The notes: generated from the letters alone by a model not told the origin. Positions 35,914-47,213 are shown, counted from the first letter of the stretch. The stretch is 64,000 bases of DNA from Suillus spraguei (GCA_016800925.1 JABCPU010000342.1:1-64000), one strand, 5' to 3'. Numbers and translations: made by a program.

Positions 35914-38209
35914 ATGGCTGGCAATGGCCGAAAGTTGAACCATGACCAAACAAAGACAAACAATCAACGCTTATCAAGATTGTCCTTCAATTGTCTGGTT
36001 TCTTTGAAACTTCATCCAAGTGATCACAGATTTCAAACTTATCTCAAGCTTTTCACATCTTTCAATCAATCCAAATGTCTACTTCCAGTTGAAACCTCTT
36101 TGGCCAGTCTCAAGGCAACCACTGCTCAGATTGTGGGCATCATCGCCGGGGCTCGGCTCATGCCTGCCGGCACTGGCCAAGCCCACCTTGCTCTGACAGC
36201 ACAAGTCACTAATCTTGTGGTAAGTACCATTCATGTGTTAATTTTACTTTGGTTTTTCTAAGATCTGGGTAGGCTGAGATAGTCCGGGAGCATGAGAAAG
36301 GGCCTTACATGCCCGGCATCATTGCATCCTGCTCCAAGGAGTTGATGAGAGTCAGGTCCATGACTCCCCGGGTGTGGCCCAACTGGCACAGCATCGGTCA
36401 TGACGACCCCCGGGTGTTGAAACACTCCTGGCGCAGCAAGATTCGCGCCTGGGAGGCTTAGGTGACCATTCAGGTGATCTCCCTGTCATGCCTAACCCTT
36501 CCATTGGCCCAATCACTGTGGACCTTCCCTCCCCACCCGTCATCGCCGGCAATGTCGCTGGTTCTTCCACCCACGCCACCTCCGAGCTCCGGGACAAAGG
36601 AAAAGGTAAGGCGGTTGTTGCTGACCCAGAGCCGGAGGTGGAAGGGAGCAGGAAGAGGAAGTCCCCCATGATGTCGGACACTCTTCCTCACCTCCGAAGT
36701 CGGCCAAGAAGGGTCGCAAGCGGGTCAAGGCAACTCGCCATGTCAAGCAGAAGTGCTTGTGGAGTCGGAAGATGATGAAGACACAATTGTTCAGGTATGT
36801 CGTCCAGCTCATTGTTTTCATTCTCTCAATTTTCTGTAGCCTATTTCGAGTGGAGTGCCGGCGCTCAACGTTCCCCGGCCTTCCACAATTGGTGTAGGGA
36901 CGCCTCATTCCCCTCGTTCACCACGTTCCCCAAAGAAGCAATTGTTTGGTCCTGCTTCAGTAAGTAATATTTAGTTGTCCGGCACTTGGAAAAATGCTTA
37001 TATATCATCAGCTCATTGCGGCAGTCCACCCAAGGTGATGGTGAGTCATCATTCTTTGTCCGGACCTCCCGCCTGTACTTACCCATTGTCAGGCCACCTC
37101 CGGCAGTCGTCCGGAGGTTGTCGAGACCCCCCAGGCAATGTCCAGCACTCCGGCTGAGGAACCTGCAGTCATGGATACAGGTGATATTCTCATTCCCGGC
37201 CCAGTGAGTACTCTAATGAATTCCAATGAGTCCATCAACTAATGGAACCCACAGAACAACCCCTGCCATTATTGCACCCAGGAGAAGTGGCCCTGCGCCA
37301 CTCGGTTGGACAGGAGGACCCGTGCCCCATGTTTGTCGTGCGTCCGCTGCGCCACCAAGAAGATCAAATGTGTCCCAGCATCCATGGGATCCCCGCCAAA
37401 ACGTATTCGAGGGAAGTCTACCACCCGGCAGGCTCGCTCCAGGACACCTTCCAGAGCTCCCTCCAATGCGCCGGCTGCCTCGCAGTCCAAAGCCCGAACT
37501 CGCAGTCAATCTCGTGGCCCCTCCGGCACTCCAGCTGTCCCTGCTGTTACCACACCCAAGGCACAGTCCCGTGGGCGCAGCAAGACAATCACTGCCCCCA
37601 AGACACCTGCACCTGCATCAGCTTGTGAGTCACCCCAATTGTCTATGACCATCTGACCTTATCTTTCACTTAGCTATTCCGTCTTCAAGCGCCCCAGTGC
37701 CTCGTCCGGCACTCGATGTGCCCATGCCGGATCTCCATTCCATGGCAATTGCGATTCGGGATGGTGCCGCTCGAATTGCTCTTCTTGAGGCTCGTGTGGC
37801 GGAGCAGGATGGTAAGATTGATACCCTGCAACGCCTCCATGAGGGCCTTCGTCGCAAAGTCATGGACCGGCACCCTTCATTTCCACTTCCCGACTCTCCT
37901 GTCAATGCAACCTTTTTGCTTGATCAATCCGTCCCCCTGGCCATCTCACCCCTCCCATCTGCACTTGCTCCCCTCATTGACTTGGATATGGCAGGAATGG
38001 AGCCTCCATCTCCGAAAGTCCAGCCTGCATCTATCATTGAGGGTCTCATATTTGAGCTGAGCCAGATTCAGCCTGAGGGTCCACAAACGTCCGGCGAACT
38101 TGTGGACCCAGATGATCCGGGCAACCTTGTCCCAGAATATGATTCTGATGATATGGATGTTGAGGTGAAGGTTGAACCCTCTGCTGATGAGGGTGAAATG
38201 GCTACATAA
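35914..38209 (+). pseudogene. E2 gene with Cys motif, basic/Pro-rich linkers and acidic end
   Basis: Start taken at ATG 35914-35916. First part: IAGARLMPAGTGQAHLALTA, then across an intron (GTAAGTACC...TGGGTAG, about 36220-36273) PRVWPNWHSIGHDDPRVLKH. A TAG at about 36460 and a one-base slip interrupt it. Then comes a lysine-rich stretch (RDKGKGKAV, SAKKGRKRVK), a cysteine group CLSCVRCATKKIKC like DNA-binding proteins, an SR/TP-rich linker, a helical segment with a likely coiled coil (IALLEARVAEQDGKIDTLQR) and an acidic end (DDMDVEVKVEPSADEGEM). Proteins of this build are frequent in ectomycorrhizal mushrooms and uncharacterised. DNA binding is an inference. Confidence 0.5.
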
Positions 38210-38229
38210 TTGTAGGTTCATAGATGTAT

Positions 38230-40340
38230 ATACAATGTTTGAATGAATGTCAGTGCTGGATGCCAAGTCCGGACATCCGGAACTGGACAATGGAGATTCA
38301 CAATTGATATTTCGCGACTTCCGGATATCCGGCTACCTGAAACACAACACACAATTTAAAGAATTTGAAACATCTCTGTCGAGTTACCTTGTGCCGGGTG
38401 CCGGGTCACATTGTGAAACATATCATTCCATATATCTGAAGTGCCGAACCCGGACCCCAGGACCCTGGAGTTGGGACTCATCACCATGTGACAGATATCG
38501 ATCCACATATTTGATGTGCTGAACCCCGAACTCCGGCACTCGGGAGTTAGAACAATATGAGGCAATACAAAGATATTGATTTACACATGTTCAGTGCCGA
38601 ACCCCGAACTCCGGCACCCGGCACTCGGGACTCGGGCCTTGGAACTTATAACAATGTGAAAGATGTCGATGCACATTTTCTATCACTGACCCCGAACCCC
38701 GGCACCCGGGAGTGAGAAACATGTGAGGCAATCCAAGATATTGATTTACACGTGGGGAGTGCCGAACCCCGAACTCCGGCACCCGGCAGTTGGGAATCTG
38801 GACTCGGGACTCATAACCATGTGAAAGATATTGATCCACATATTTAACCACCCAACCCCGAACCCCAGCACCCGGGAGTGAGAACAATGTGAGTCAATAC
38901 AAAGATATTGATGTACACATGTTGAATGCCGAACCCCGAACTCCGGCACCCGGCACTCGGGACTCGGGACGTGGTACTCATAACACTGAGACAGATATCG
39001 ATCCATATATTTTCACACCGAGCCCCGAACCCCGCCACCCGTGAGTTAGAACAATGTGAGGCAATACAAAGTTGAGTCCCGAATCACGATCACCGAGTGC
39101 TGGGTTACCATGTGAGGCAATACCATGATATTGATTTACACAAGTTGAGTGCCGAACCCCGAGCTCCGGCACCCGGGAGTGAGCACAATGTGAGGCAACA
39201 CCATGATATTTATTTACACAAGTTGAGTGCCGAACACCGAGTGCCGGGTGCCGGAGCTCGGGGTTCGGCACTCAACTTGTGTAAATCAATATCATGGTAT
39301 TGCCTCACATTGTGCTAGCTCCCGGGTGCCGGAGCTCGGGGTTCGGCACTCCACATGTGTAAATCAATATTATGGTATTGCCTCACATTGTGCTAACTCC
39401 CGGGTGCCGGAGCTCGGGGTTCGGCACTCAACATGTGTAAATCAATATTATGGTATTGCCTCACATTGTGCTAACTCCCGGGTGCCGGAGCTCGGGGTTC
39501 GGCACTCAACATGTGTAAATCAATATTATGGTATTGCCTCACATTGTGCTAGCTCCCGGGTGCCGGAGCTCGGGGTTCGGCACTCAACTTGTGTAAATCA
39601 ATATCATGGTATTGCCTCACATTGTGCTCGCTCCCGGGTGCCGGAGCTCGGGGTTCGGCACTCAACATGTGTAAATCAATATTATGGTATTGCCTCACAT
39701 TGTGCTAACTCCCGGGTGCCGGAGCTCGGGGTTCGGCAGTCAAAACAATGTGAAAGTCCTCGATCCACATATTGTATGTGCCGAACCCCGAACTCCGGCA
39801 CCCGGCACTCGGGACTCGGACTTCCGAGCTCCGGCACCCGGCACCCGGCACTCGGCACTCGGGACTTGGTACTCATAATGTGAAAGATCTTGAGCAACAT
39901 ATTGTCAGTGCTGATCCCTGAACCCCGGCACCCAGCACTCGCACTCGGGACTCAGAACAATGTGAGGCAATAGACACCTATTGATCCACACATTCTAAGT
40001 GCCGAACTCCAAACTCCAAAATCTGGTAGTCTACTATTTAGGGGTTCGCAGTTCGGTACTCTGGCTTTTGCACTTGAGACCGAAAACAATGTGAGGCAAT
40101 AAAATGACTTTGATCCACACATTTTTGGTAGATATCTTTTTCATCTCAAATCTTGAATCTCGAGTGCCGAACCCCAAATCCCGAAATCTGGTAGTCTACA
40201 ATTTCGGGGTTCGGTCCTCGGGACTCAGACACATGTCAGGCAACAACAAAACTTTGATCCACACATTTTTGGTAGATGTCTGTTTTGTCTCGAATCTCGA
40301 GTTTCTAGTTTCTAGTTTCAGTACTCTGCACCTGCACCCG
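38230..40340. repeat. E2 satellite-like array including exact 78-bp units
   Basis: Inverse relative of 12281-14990. In the centre the word GTGCCGGAGCTCGGGGTTCG recurs at exactly 78-bp steps (39248, 39326, 39404, 39482, 39560, 39638, 39716). Each unit holds a GTGCCG...CGGCAC stem-loop, an AATATTATGGTATT or AATATCATGGTATT stretch, and CCTCACATTGTG. Because 78 is a multiple of 3 a 218-codon frame stays open; it has no sign of being a gene. Confidence 0.85.
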
Positions 40341-40499
40341 GCACTCAGCACTAGATGACTCCACACATGGACTTTAAATCTTTCACCTTGTGTGTTGTGT
40401 TTCGGGTGTCCGGGTATCTGGAATTCAGGAAATCTCTAGTTTGCATCTCCAGTTTCGAGTTCCTGGATTCGGGACTTGGTACCCGGCACCCGGCACCTC

Positions 40500-41208
40500 A
40501 ATTATCGATGAATGTCAGACATGATGAATTCAGGTTTTTGTGCTTCAGGGTTTAGATTTTGGTGGTTGATGGTAGGTATATGCACTCATAGGGTGCATGT
40601 ATCCTATGTGTTTGATTCTCTGGTGGCTACATCAGCTGTACGTCTTTATGATACATATCTAGGCCCACCCGTATATGTAATATATTTTACCTCGGCCCAC
40701 CCGTCTATGTAAAATTCCCCCACATCGGCCCACCCGTCTATGCAATAAATATTTTACTGCACCCTCGGCCCACCCGTATATGTAATATTCTCTCACCTTG
40801 GCCCACCCGTATATGTAATATTCTCTCACCTCGGCCCACCCGTATATGTAATATTCTCTTACCTCGGCCCACCCGTCTATGCAATAATATTTGCCTTGCA
40901 TCTCTCTTCAGCCCAGCTGTCTATAATATCCTACTCTACATACTACCCAGATGAGCCCACCCATCTCTGTCGGGGATTATATCCCCCTGGCCCATCCGTC
41001 AACATCAGAAATCATGTTTCCCTCGGCCCACCCGTCTCTCCCGAAAATACAAGTCTCCCGGCCCACCCGTCTCCATCGAAATAATATTCCCCCCGGCCCA
41101 TCCGTCAACATCGAGGATATACATAACCTCGGCCCATCATCCGCTGGCCCGTCTTTGACGGGATATTATGTGGGTCGGGTGACCCGTATAGTACGGAGTT
41201 TGTCACTG
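40500..41208 (-). repeat. E2 left-type end with subterminal CGGCCCACCCGTC array
   Basis: About a dozen CGGCCCACCCGTC-type units at 40660-41160, then the end CCGTATAGTACGGAGTTTGTCACTG. It is the inverse of 11574-12280 over its whole length. The following 8 bases are AAGGGGCT. Confidence 0.8.
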
Positions 41209-41216
41209 AAGGGGCT

Positions 41217-42066
41217 CCAAATTTGCGAGCCAGATCAGTGTCCTCAGAGTTAGCTGCTGGAAAGCAGACAAACTGATCATGGGCATCAAGTACTACAGTC
41301 ATTACACAATTAGTGCAATCAACTACAGACCCAACACTGACACCAGCCCATTGAGCAACATCCTCAAGAGTTATGGCATTGCTATAGTGGCCAGCCTGAT
41401 TCAAAAAATAGCCAGTTGGATGGAAACAGGGAGCTGAGGATTGTTGGATTGGTTTTGGAAGATGGGATGATCAAATATATAATCAAGGATATCATCAAAG
41501 ATCTCGGGGTTAACACGGAGTTTCTGCCGAAACAAGTGAGGGCGATGTTCTTCATGATGAACCAACATGTGAAGCTGAGATGCTCGTGGAGGGGGCTCAT
41601 CAGGCTTCTGCAATACACAAGCCCTCTTAACCTCACCATGAAGAGCATTAATGGTGTGAAGAAGGCGGTTGTAAGGCAAAGCAACATCATCGGAAGAGAT
41701 AGAGCTATTGCCAGAAGAAACTGAAGTCCCTGTCATAGGGGAGAGGGGGAAGGGGGGAAGGGGGGAAGGGGAGCCAGAAGACAGACTGATTGTATCATCA
41801 TCATCATCAGAAGTAGTTGAGAGTGAGTCTCCAGAGCCAGAATCACTGTCAAAATCAGACCAGTCATCTAGGATATCCTGGTACTGTAGTTTGGCCAATG
41901 CAAGTTCAGTCTGATCTACGATTTTCAGGAGTTCTTTACATGCAGATTCACGAGGCATAGTTACAGGAGGGGCAGGAGTTGGGGGGATCAAAACTCCGAT
42001 CCATTCTGTGCATATGTGACATACTTTGTGTCGGAGTTTAAATTTTCGGAAGTTCTGAACTTTCAT
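41217..42066 (-). pseudogene. PIF/Harbinger transposase, N-terminal half, truncated at E2
   Basis: Starts at ATG 42064-42066. After an acidic/serine linker come family stretches: HEEHRPHLFRQKLRVNPEIF, DDILDYIFDHPIFQN, then after one lost T near 41401 LNQAGHYSNAITLEDVAQW, AGVSVGSVVDCTNCVM and FPAANSEDTDLARKF. These match the helix-rich N-terminal part of basidiomycete Harbinger-type transposases. The DDE_4 catalytic domain that should follow is cut off at the E2 end and is not found on the other side of E2. Confidence 0.75.
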
Positions 42067-43132
42067 CTTGTGCTGAGCATGTTGGTGTTGTCATTGACCT
42101 CCCTCTCGAACCTTGATGCTCACTCACAGCACTGAGCAGGACATCATCAAATTTCCAGGTGTCATCCACACAAGGTAAGCAATTTTTATGCTTATTGCAA
42201 GTTGCAGCTAACCTTATCTTACAGGAAATCTATTCTAGTCCAGACCCACACATGCTCCACCTGACTAACAGTGCCTCATCTTTGAGCACTTGTCTGCCCT
42301 CCACCTTGAATCATATTCTTCTCTTGTCTTCTTCAATTGCTCGTTCGATTGGCTCTTTGTGCCCAAGTTCGCGTTTCACTGGAATCCCTGTGGCCTAAGT
42401 GATTCATTGCCGTGCTCTCACTACCGATGTCAAGTTCAAATCAGTCGTCTTCCTGCGTCTGTTGCTTTTTACCTTGAATCATATTCTTCTCTTGTCTTCT
42501 TCGATTGCTCGTTCGCTCAGCTCTTTGTGCCCAAGTTCGTGTTTCGCTGAAATCCACATGGCACCAGTGATTTATTGCCATACTCTCGCCACCAATGTTG
42601 AGTTCGAGATCGCAGGCGGTCTCGATGTTATGCTTGGGATGAACTGGATTACTGCATGGCCACCGTTTTGTGGGAAGATGAGATTCCCGTCTCCAATCCT
42701 CCATGCCTGGCCTTTAAAGTGGTGACAGTGTCTCATTGTCCTCGTTTTTCAGTAACTGCTGGTTTCCTTCTGTGGTCTAGAAACTTCATGTATACTTAGT
42801 GGTAATATCAATCATATTGAATCTGCTGATGATGGTGAATTAGAATTATCTCGGTCATTGTCCCTTGTCGGGGCAGTTTTATTGTCTTGTAGACGTCCAA
42901 AACACTTCAAGATGAAGTCACCATATCTACAGCACTTTTGTCCTCCTATGTACGCCTAAAAAATCCTAAGTGTTTTGAATGTCCAACTTTGTGCTGATGT
43001 GCACCGAACATGTTTCAACCTTATTTCTGTTAGTCTTAAGTGAGTTCTGTCATACTCCAGCCACGAGTTTGAAGCATTTAAGCGAGTTCCAAGAGGTGTT
43101 AAGCGAGTTTCAAAAGTTACTTTGAGTACTGC
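42067..43132 (+). pseudogene. Retroelement protease scrap with internal tandem duplication
   Basis: The reading GGLDVMLGMNWITAWPP at about 42619-42669 fits the C-terminal motif of gypsy-type retroviral proteases, so this is a pol remnant. Upstream, a block of about 178 bp (ACCTTGAATCATATTCTTCT...) is repeated in tandem at about 42301 and 42471. No reverse transcriptase was found downstream. 42760-43132 shows nothing recognisable. Confidence 0.45.
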
Positions 43133-44038
43133 TGTAAAGATACAACCTACCTGGGCTGTAGGTGAACTACCTCCTAAGTTAGTATGTGTGGTATTGCACT
43201 CCATCTAGTCTGCTTCACTTGTCAAAACAAGAGCATTCAACCCTAAAGGGGGATGCCTGTTAGTATAGTCAAATTCGAGTCAAACCAATGTGCAAATATA
43301 GCGTCGTAGTCAGTGGTAAGTTGCTGCGGTCAGCAAAGATGCCACCAAAACTAGTGTCATAGGTAGTGGTACTAGCATCATTGAAACAATGTCAGTAACT
43401 GTAGCATCAAATGAGCAGTGACAAGTGATGTTATCAGCGGTAGTGGTAAGGTTGCAAGTGGTGCAAGGAAACAGTAAAGAAGGCCGTGGTACTTTCAGCG
43501 GTAAAGTAGCAGTGCATGAGAAGTTCAGTCAAAATAGCAATCAAGAGTCCGGTGGTATGCCAGCTGTAACAGTGAATGAGCGAGATCAATTAACAAGCAG
43601 TAAAGAACTTTAAACACTAAGTCTACTACTGGGTAGATCCAGAGCTAGACACTAATCCTGGCCTATAGTACATGGTGCTTATATCCTAAATTGTATGTAC
43701 TCGGAATGCTCTAGGCGAGATCAGTAGCACTCAAGTACAGTAACCGCCATATGTAAACATAGCACGAGGTGACATGTAATAAGACTTGCCATGGAATCAG
43801 TGATAATAAACATAAAACAAACTATGCACCAAATGGAGCTATGCGGATGTGGCAAGGACATGGAAGGACATTGGTACGTGGAATGTGGTGCGGCAGTTGG
43901 TACGGTGTGTGGTAAGCGTGGGATGCCGCCAGAAATGCTAAAGGGGTAAGACGGCCATGGACAAGTGGTAACTCCTGTAGACATGAGATGAGTGTCAAAA
44001 GATAGGGTTTTAAGCCCAGTGCAAATATGTTCGCTACA
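43133..44038 (-). repeat. TG...CA repeat subfamily 2, reversed, 4-bp duplication
   Basis: From TGTAAAGATACAACCTACC to AATATGTTCGCTACA, flanked by CTGC on both sides (43129-43132 and 44039-44042), a perfect 4-bp target duplication (ACTGC if the terminal A is shared). This is the best boundary evidence for the family. Confidence 0.85.
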
Positions 44039-44042
44039 CTGC

Positions 44043-44780
44043 TAGTGACTTTTATCAAGTGTAAGGAGTATAATTATATAATTCATATTTGATGGATTCA
44101 ACAGTTGACATAATGTCCATGATGCCAGACCATAATAATGATGCTTGTGGGATGTAAATCCACTGGCTGGATTCGGGTCAATAGTATATACTGAGACCAA
44201 GCACTGAAATTATGCTGGCCGACAAGCATAGATCATATACTGAGACCTAGGCATTGTTAATATGTTCATTATCCAGGATACAAGCTATATATTTATATTT
44301 CCGGTGTACACACGACACTTGAGCATGTATATAGTCTATATTGATTGACATGCTGAGTGGGTACTATTACTGCAAATTTTTTGCACATTGATGGACCGCG
44401 GAGAGCATGATACGGGATCACGAAAAGCACAAAAGCACGACAAATTGATTATTCTTGTATCAAATGATTACAGGTGCAATTAATATGAGGGATAGGGATG
44501 TAAATGAATGGATGTATTATTATTATTTTACCACAAAATCTCATGTGCTCCATATAAGTCCATTCTGATAGTAGTCTGCCAGTGTGGGTTTGACTTGGAA
44601 ATTAGTTTCAAGACCTTGCTGCCAGGAAACTTGGCAAGATCAGCTTGAAAAAATTCATAAATAAACTAGCAGCCAAAAAAATCAGTCTGTATAACTGCAC
44701 TGGCCAATGAACACGTACTTCTGCATTTACCTTTGCTGTTTGGTAGCATTTGAGGAAGATTCATCAGCCATTGTGCGCAT
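44043..44780. other. AT-rich intergenic stretch
   Basis: No repeat, gene or RNA feature that I can support. Confidence 0.5.
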
Positions 44781-44789
44781 CATTAAGAG

Positions 44790-45575
44790 CGAGTGGTCAA
44801 CAAAATTCCAGAAATTTGGTAGTACCGTTGAACTGCACTGGCACGCCTTCAACCAAACCAAACCCAGAATCGAGTGCATTGTCTGGTAGGGCCGGTCCAT
44901 TTTTGCCACCACCAAACAACAAATCCTCATCCTCTGCACCAACATTCCTGTCACCCTGCTGCACCCTGCTTTGGTCCTCAAGCTGTTCGTGATCCATTTC
45001 TGCACCATTATCGTCCACTCTGGTACTCGTTGCATGACTGCTATTGACTCAAGTTTCCATGGAGGATTGATCGCCATCAGTCCCAGGTGCATCACTGGGA
45101 TCAGTGTCAAATAAATCCCTCTCGAGCTGTTCAATGTCGACATCAATTTCACGCTGGACTTGGTCCTGCAAATCCTGCTTGAGGGACAGAATGAGGTAAG
45201 CAGAAAACAAGTCCTTGATGGATGTGGTTTTGTAGTCACTGATGCTGATGAGGAAAATATGCAGGAGATGCCGCTGCTCCCGCACCAATCAATACCAATA
45301 TCATGCTACACATAGTATCACTAGAGCAATTCTGTTCCAACGTGTGGAATTGACTTCCATGCCGGACCCACTGCATGCAAGCGCCCTGGTGACATCAGCA
45401 ATGCTCGTGTGCTTGACAATTGACATAGTGAGTTACACAATAAAAATGACTTCAGTTGTATCAAAGAAGTAGCATGAGACTTACGGTGGTCTTGATGGCA
45501 CTATGAATACTCATAAGTAGCTTTGTGACTGACTTACCCAGCTGAGCTCTGAGCTCAACATCCTCGAGAAGTCCG
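44790..45575 (-). pseudogene. Unrecognised multi-exon gene relic cut by a repeat
   Basis: Exon-like frames on the minus strand: LLEDVELRAQLGKSVTKLLM directly at the repeat boundary, a GTAAGTCTC intron, SIADVTRALACSGSGMEVNS, then ISDYKTTSIKDLFSAYLILS, acidic EIDVDIEQLERDLFD, and a Gly/Asp-rich end stopping near 44797. The composition (helical middle, acidic tail) fits a type of uncharacterised protein repeated in basidiomycete genomes. The 5' part is cut off by the repeat at 45577. No function known. Confidence 0.4.
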
Positions 45576-45576
45576 G

Positions 45577-46529
45577 TGTAATGAACATATTGGCACTGGG
45601 TCTAAAACCCCATCTTTTGACACCCGTCTCATATCTACAGGAGTTACCACTTGTCCATGGCTGTCTTACCCCTTTAGCATTACCAGCAGCATCCCATGTT
45701 TACCACACACCATACCAACTACTGCACCTTGTTCCACATACCGATGTCCTCTCATGTCCTTGCCGTGTCCGCATAGCTCCATTTGGTGCATCATTTGTTT
45801 TATGTTCGTTATCACTGATTCGACGGCAAGCCTTATTACATGTTGCCTCGTGCCGCAGCGCCTTGCGCTATGTTTACTTATGGCGGTTACTACACTCCAG
45901 CGCTACTGATCTCGCCTAGAGTATTCCGAGTACATGCAATTTAGGATATAAGCACCGCGTACCCTGCACAATACAGTACCTGATTTTTACACCATTGCAT
46001 GTACTATAGGTCAGGATTATTGTCTAGCTCTGGATCTACCCAGTAGTGGACATAGTCTTTAAAGTTTCCTTGTCGCTCGTTAATCTATCATGCTCGTTCT
46101 CCGTTACCGCTGGACTTTTGACTGTTATTTTGACTGAACTTCTCACACACCGCTGCTTTACCACTGAAAGTACTGTGGCTTTCTTTACTGTTTCTTCGCA
46201 CCACTCACAGCTTTACCATTACCACTGATATGATCGCTCGACATCGCTCGCTCAACACAACTGTTACTGACCATATCTTGACCACGGTAGCACCGCTACA
46301 CACGACACTAGTCCCGGTGGTATCATTGCTGACCGCGGCAACTTACCGCTAACCACGATGCTTCCTTCGCACATAAGTTTGACTTGAACTTGACCATACT
46401 AATAGGCATCCTCCTTTAGGGTCAAACGCTCTTGTTCTCACAAGTGAAGCAGACTAGACGGAGCACAAGACTCATATACTAACTTAGGAGGTAGTTTATC
46501 TACAGCCCAGGTTAGGTTGTATCTTTACA
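45577..46529 (+). repeat. TG...CA repeat subfamily 2, forward
   Basis: 953 bp from TGTAATGAACATATTGGCAC to TTGTATCTTTACA. Flanks CCGG and GCGG agree at three of four bases. Subfamily 2 copies at 43133 and here are in opposite orientation, so they are not the two LTRs of one element. Confidence 0.8.
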
Positions 46530-47213
46530 GCGGTACCTCGACACCTTGCTCATTCAAACATTGTATGTACACTATATTCCTCAATAACCTCTACTTTTAC
46601 TAATGCACATCTAGCCCATTGAAATCACCGTGTCTTTGAACGAAGAGTACACATCATTCACTGTACCAGTGATTGAAATAGCTTCTCAGCAGTCCACAGC
46701 GCATTATCTCTCAAACAATGTATGTATTCTGCACCGACCTCTCACAATGTAACTAACCTTGATGCATATGAAGTCTGTGGCTTCAAGTCAATATCAAACT
46801 TGCTCTGTGTCTGATGACAATATATCTATTTCTTTCCTCCCCCTGCCATCAACATTTGATCACGCAGATTCTGACCATTGGGCAGAGCTCTCGGACAACA
46901 TTCAGTCTTGGCTCGTGGCATTTGCAGATACAATGTTGCCTGAATGGAATTGGGGCTGGGACGCATTCTGGTATGCATTCATCACTGCCAATCCTGACTT
47001 CCCCAATGGCAAGTGGACTTTCTGGGATACCAGGATTCCCCTTGAGGGACAATTCATTGAGGAGTGGGTGGATGGCAGCATCAATATGATTGCTGAAGGT
47101 GCCTATGAAGAGCTCAAGGCCGTTTCTACACACAGGGCCACTCTGGACTTCATCTGGACAGAATTCTCAAAACACGCTGCGCTTTTTTATCCCTATCCTT
47201 TGGTTTCTACATG
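46530..47213 (+). pseudogene. Unrecognised gene relic (Trp-rich)
   Basis: The main open frame, about 46760-47213, encodes a Trp/Phe-rich product (LPEWNWGWDAFWYAFITANP, GKWTFWDTRIPLEGQFIEEW) ending in a TGA. An upstream exon-like stretch (about 46618-46722) reads EITVSLNEEYTSFTVPVIEI. It may be the 3' portion of a gene whose 5' part was displaced by the repeat at 45577-46529. No family recognised. Confidence 0.35.

Larger units (their letters stand above)
23206..41208 (+). mobile_element. Element E2: 18 kb gene-bearing element with TET/JBP and KDZ-derived genes
   Basis: Ends are CAGTGAACTATCTCCGTA (right-type, at 23206) and, reversed, CAGTGACAAACTCCGTAC (left-type, ending 41208). Between subterminal arrays lie six genes: TET/JBP dioxygenase (+), an unknown (-), a KDZ-derived protein (-), an unknown (+), a YLGPD-repeat protein (-) and a Cys/basic-rich protein (+). 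A Tc1/mariner element sits inside the second. KDZ elements that carry TET/JBP genes are known from mushrooms. Whether E2 could ever move on its own is doubtful because the KDZ catalytic domain is absent. Extent is firm if the shared E1/E2 ends are the true termini. Confidence 0.65.

Noticed and set aside
39227..39883. 218-codon open frame in the 78-bp array
   Set aside because: The repeat period is a multiple of three, so the frame stays open by construction; the product is a simple repetition and the flanking units break it.
38230..40340. Possible CRISPR-like array
   Set aside because: Eukaryotic context, no unique spacers, units are contiguous and inverted copies occur; it is satellite-like DNA.
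44727..45239. 170-codon minus-strand frame
   Set aside because: It overlaps, in another frame, the more protein-like acidic reading described at 44790-45575; its start is not an ATG in good context and it crosses likely introns.
43133..46529. LTR retrotransposon with LTRs at 43133-44038 and 45577-46529
   Set aside because: The two repeats are in opposite orientation and the DNA between them has no gag or pol.
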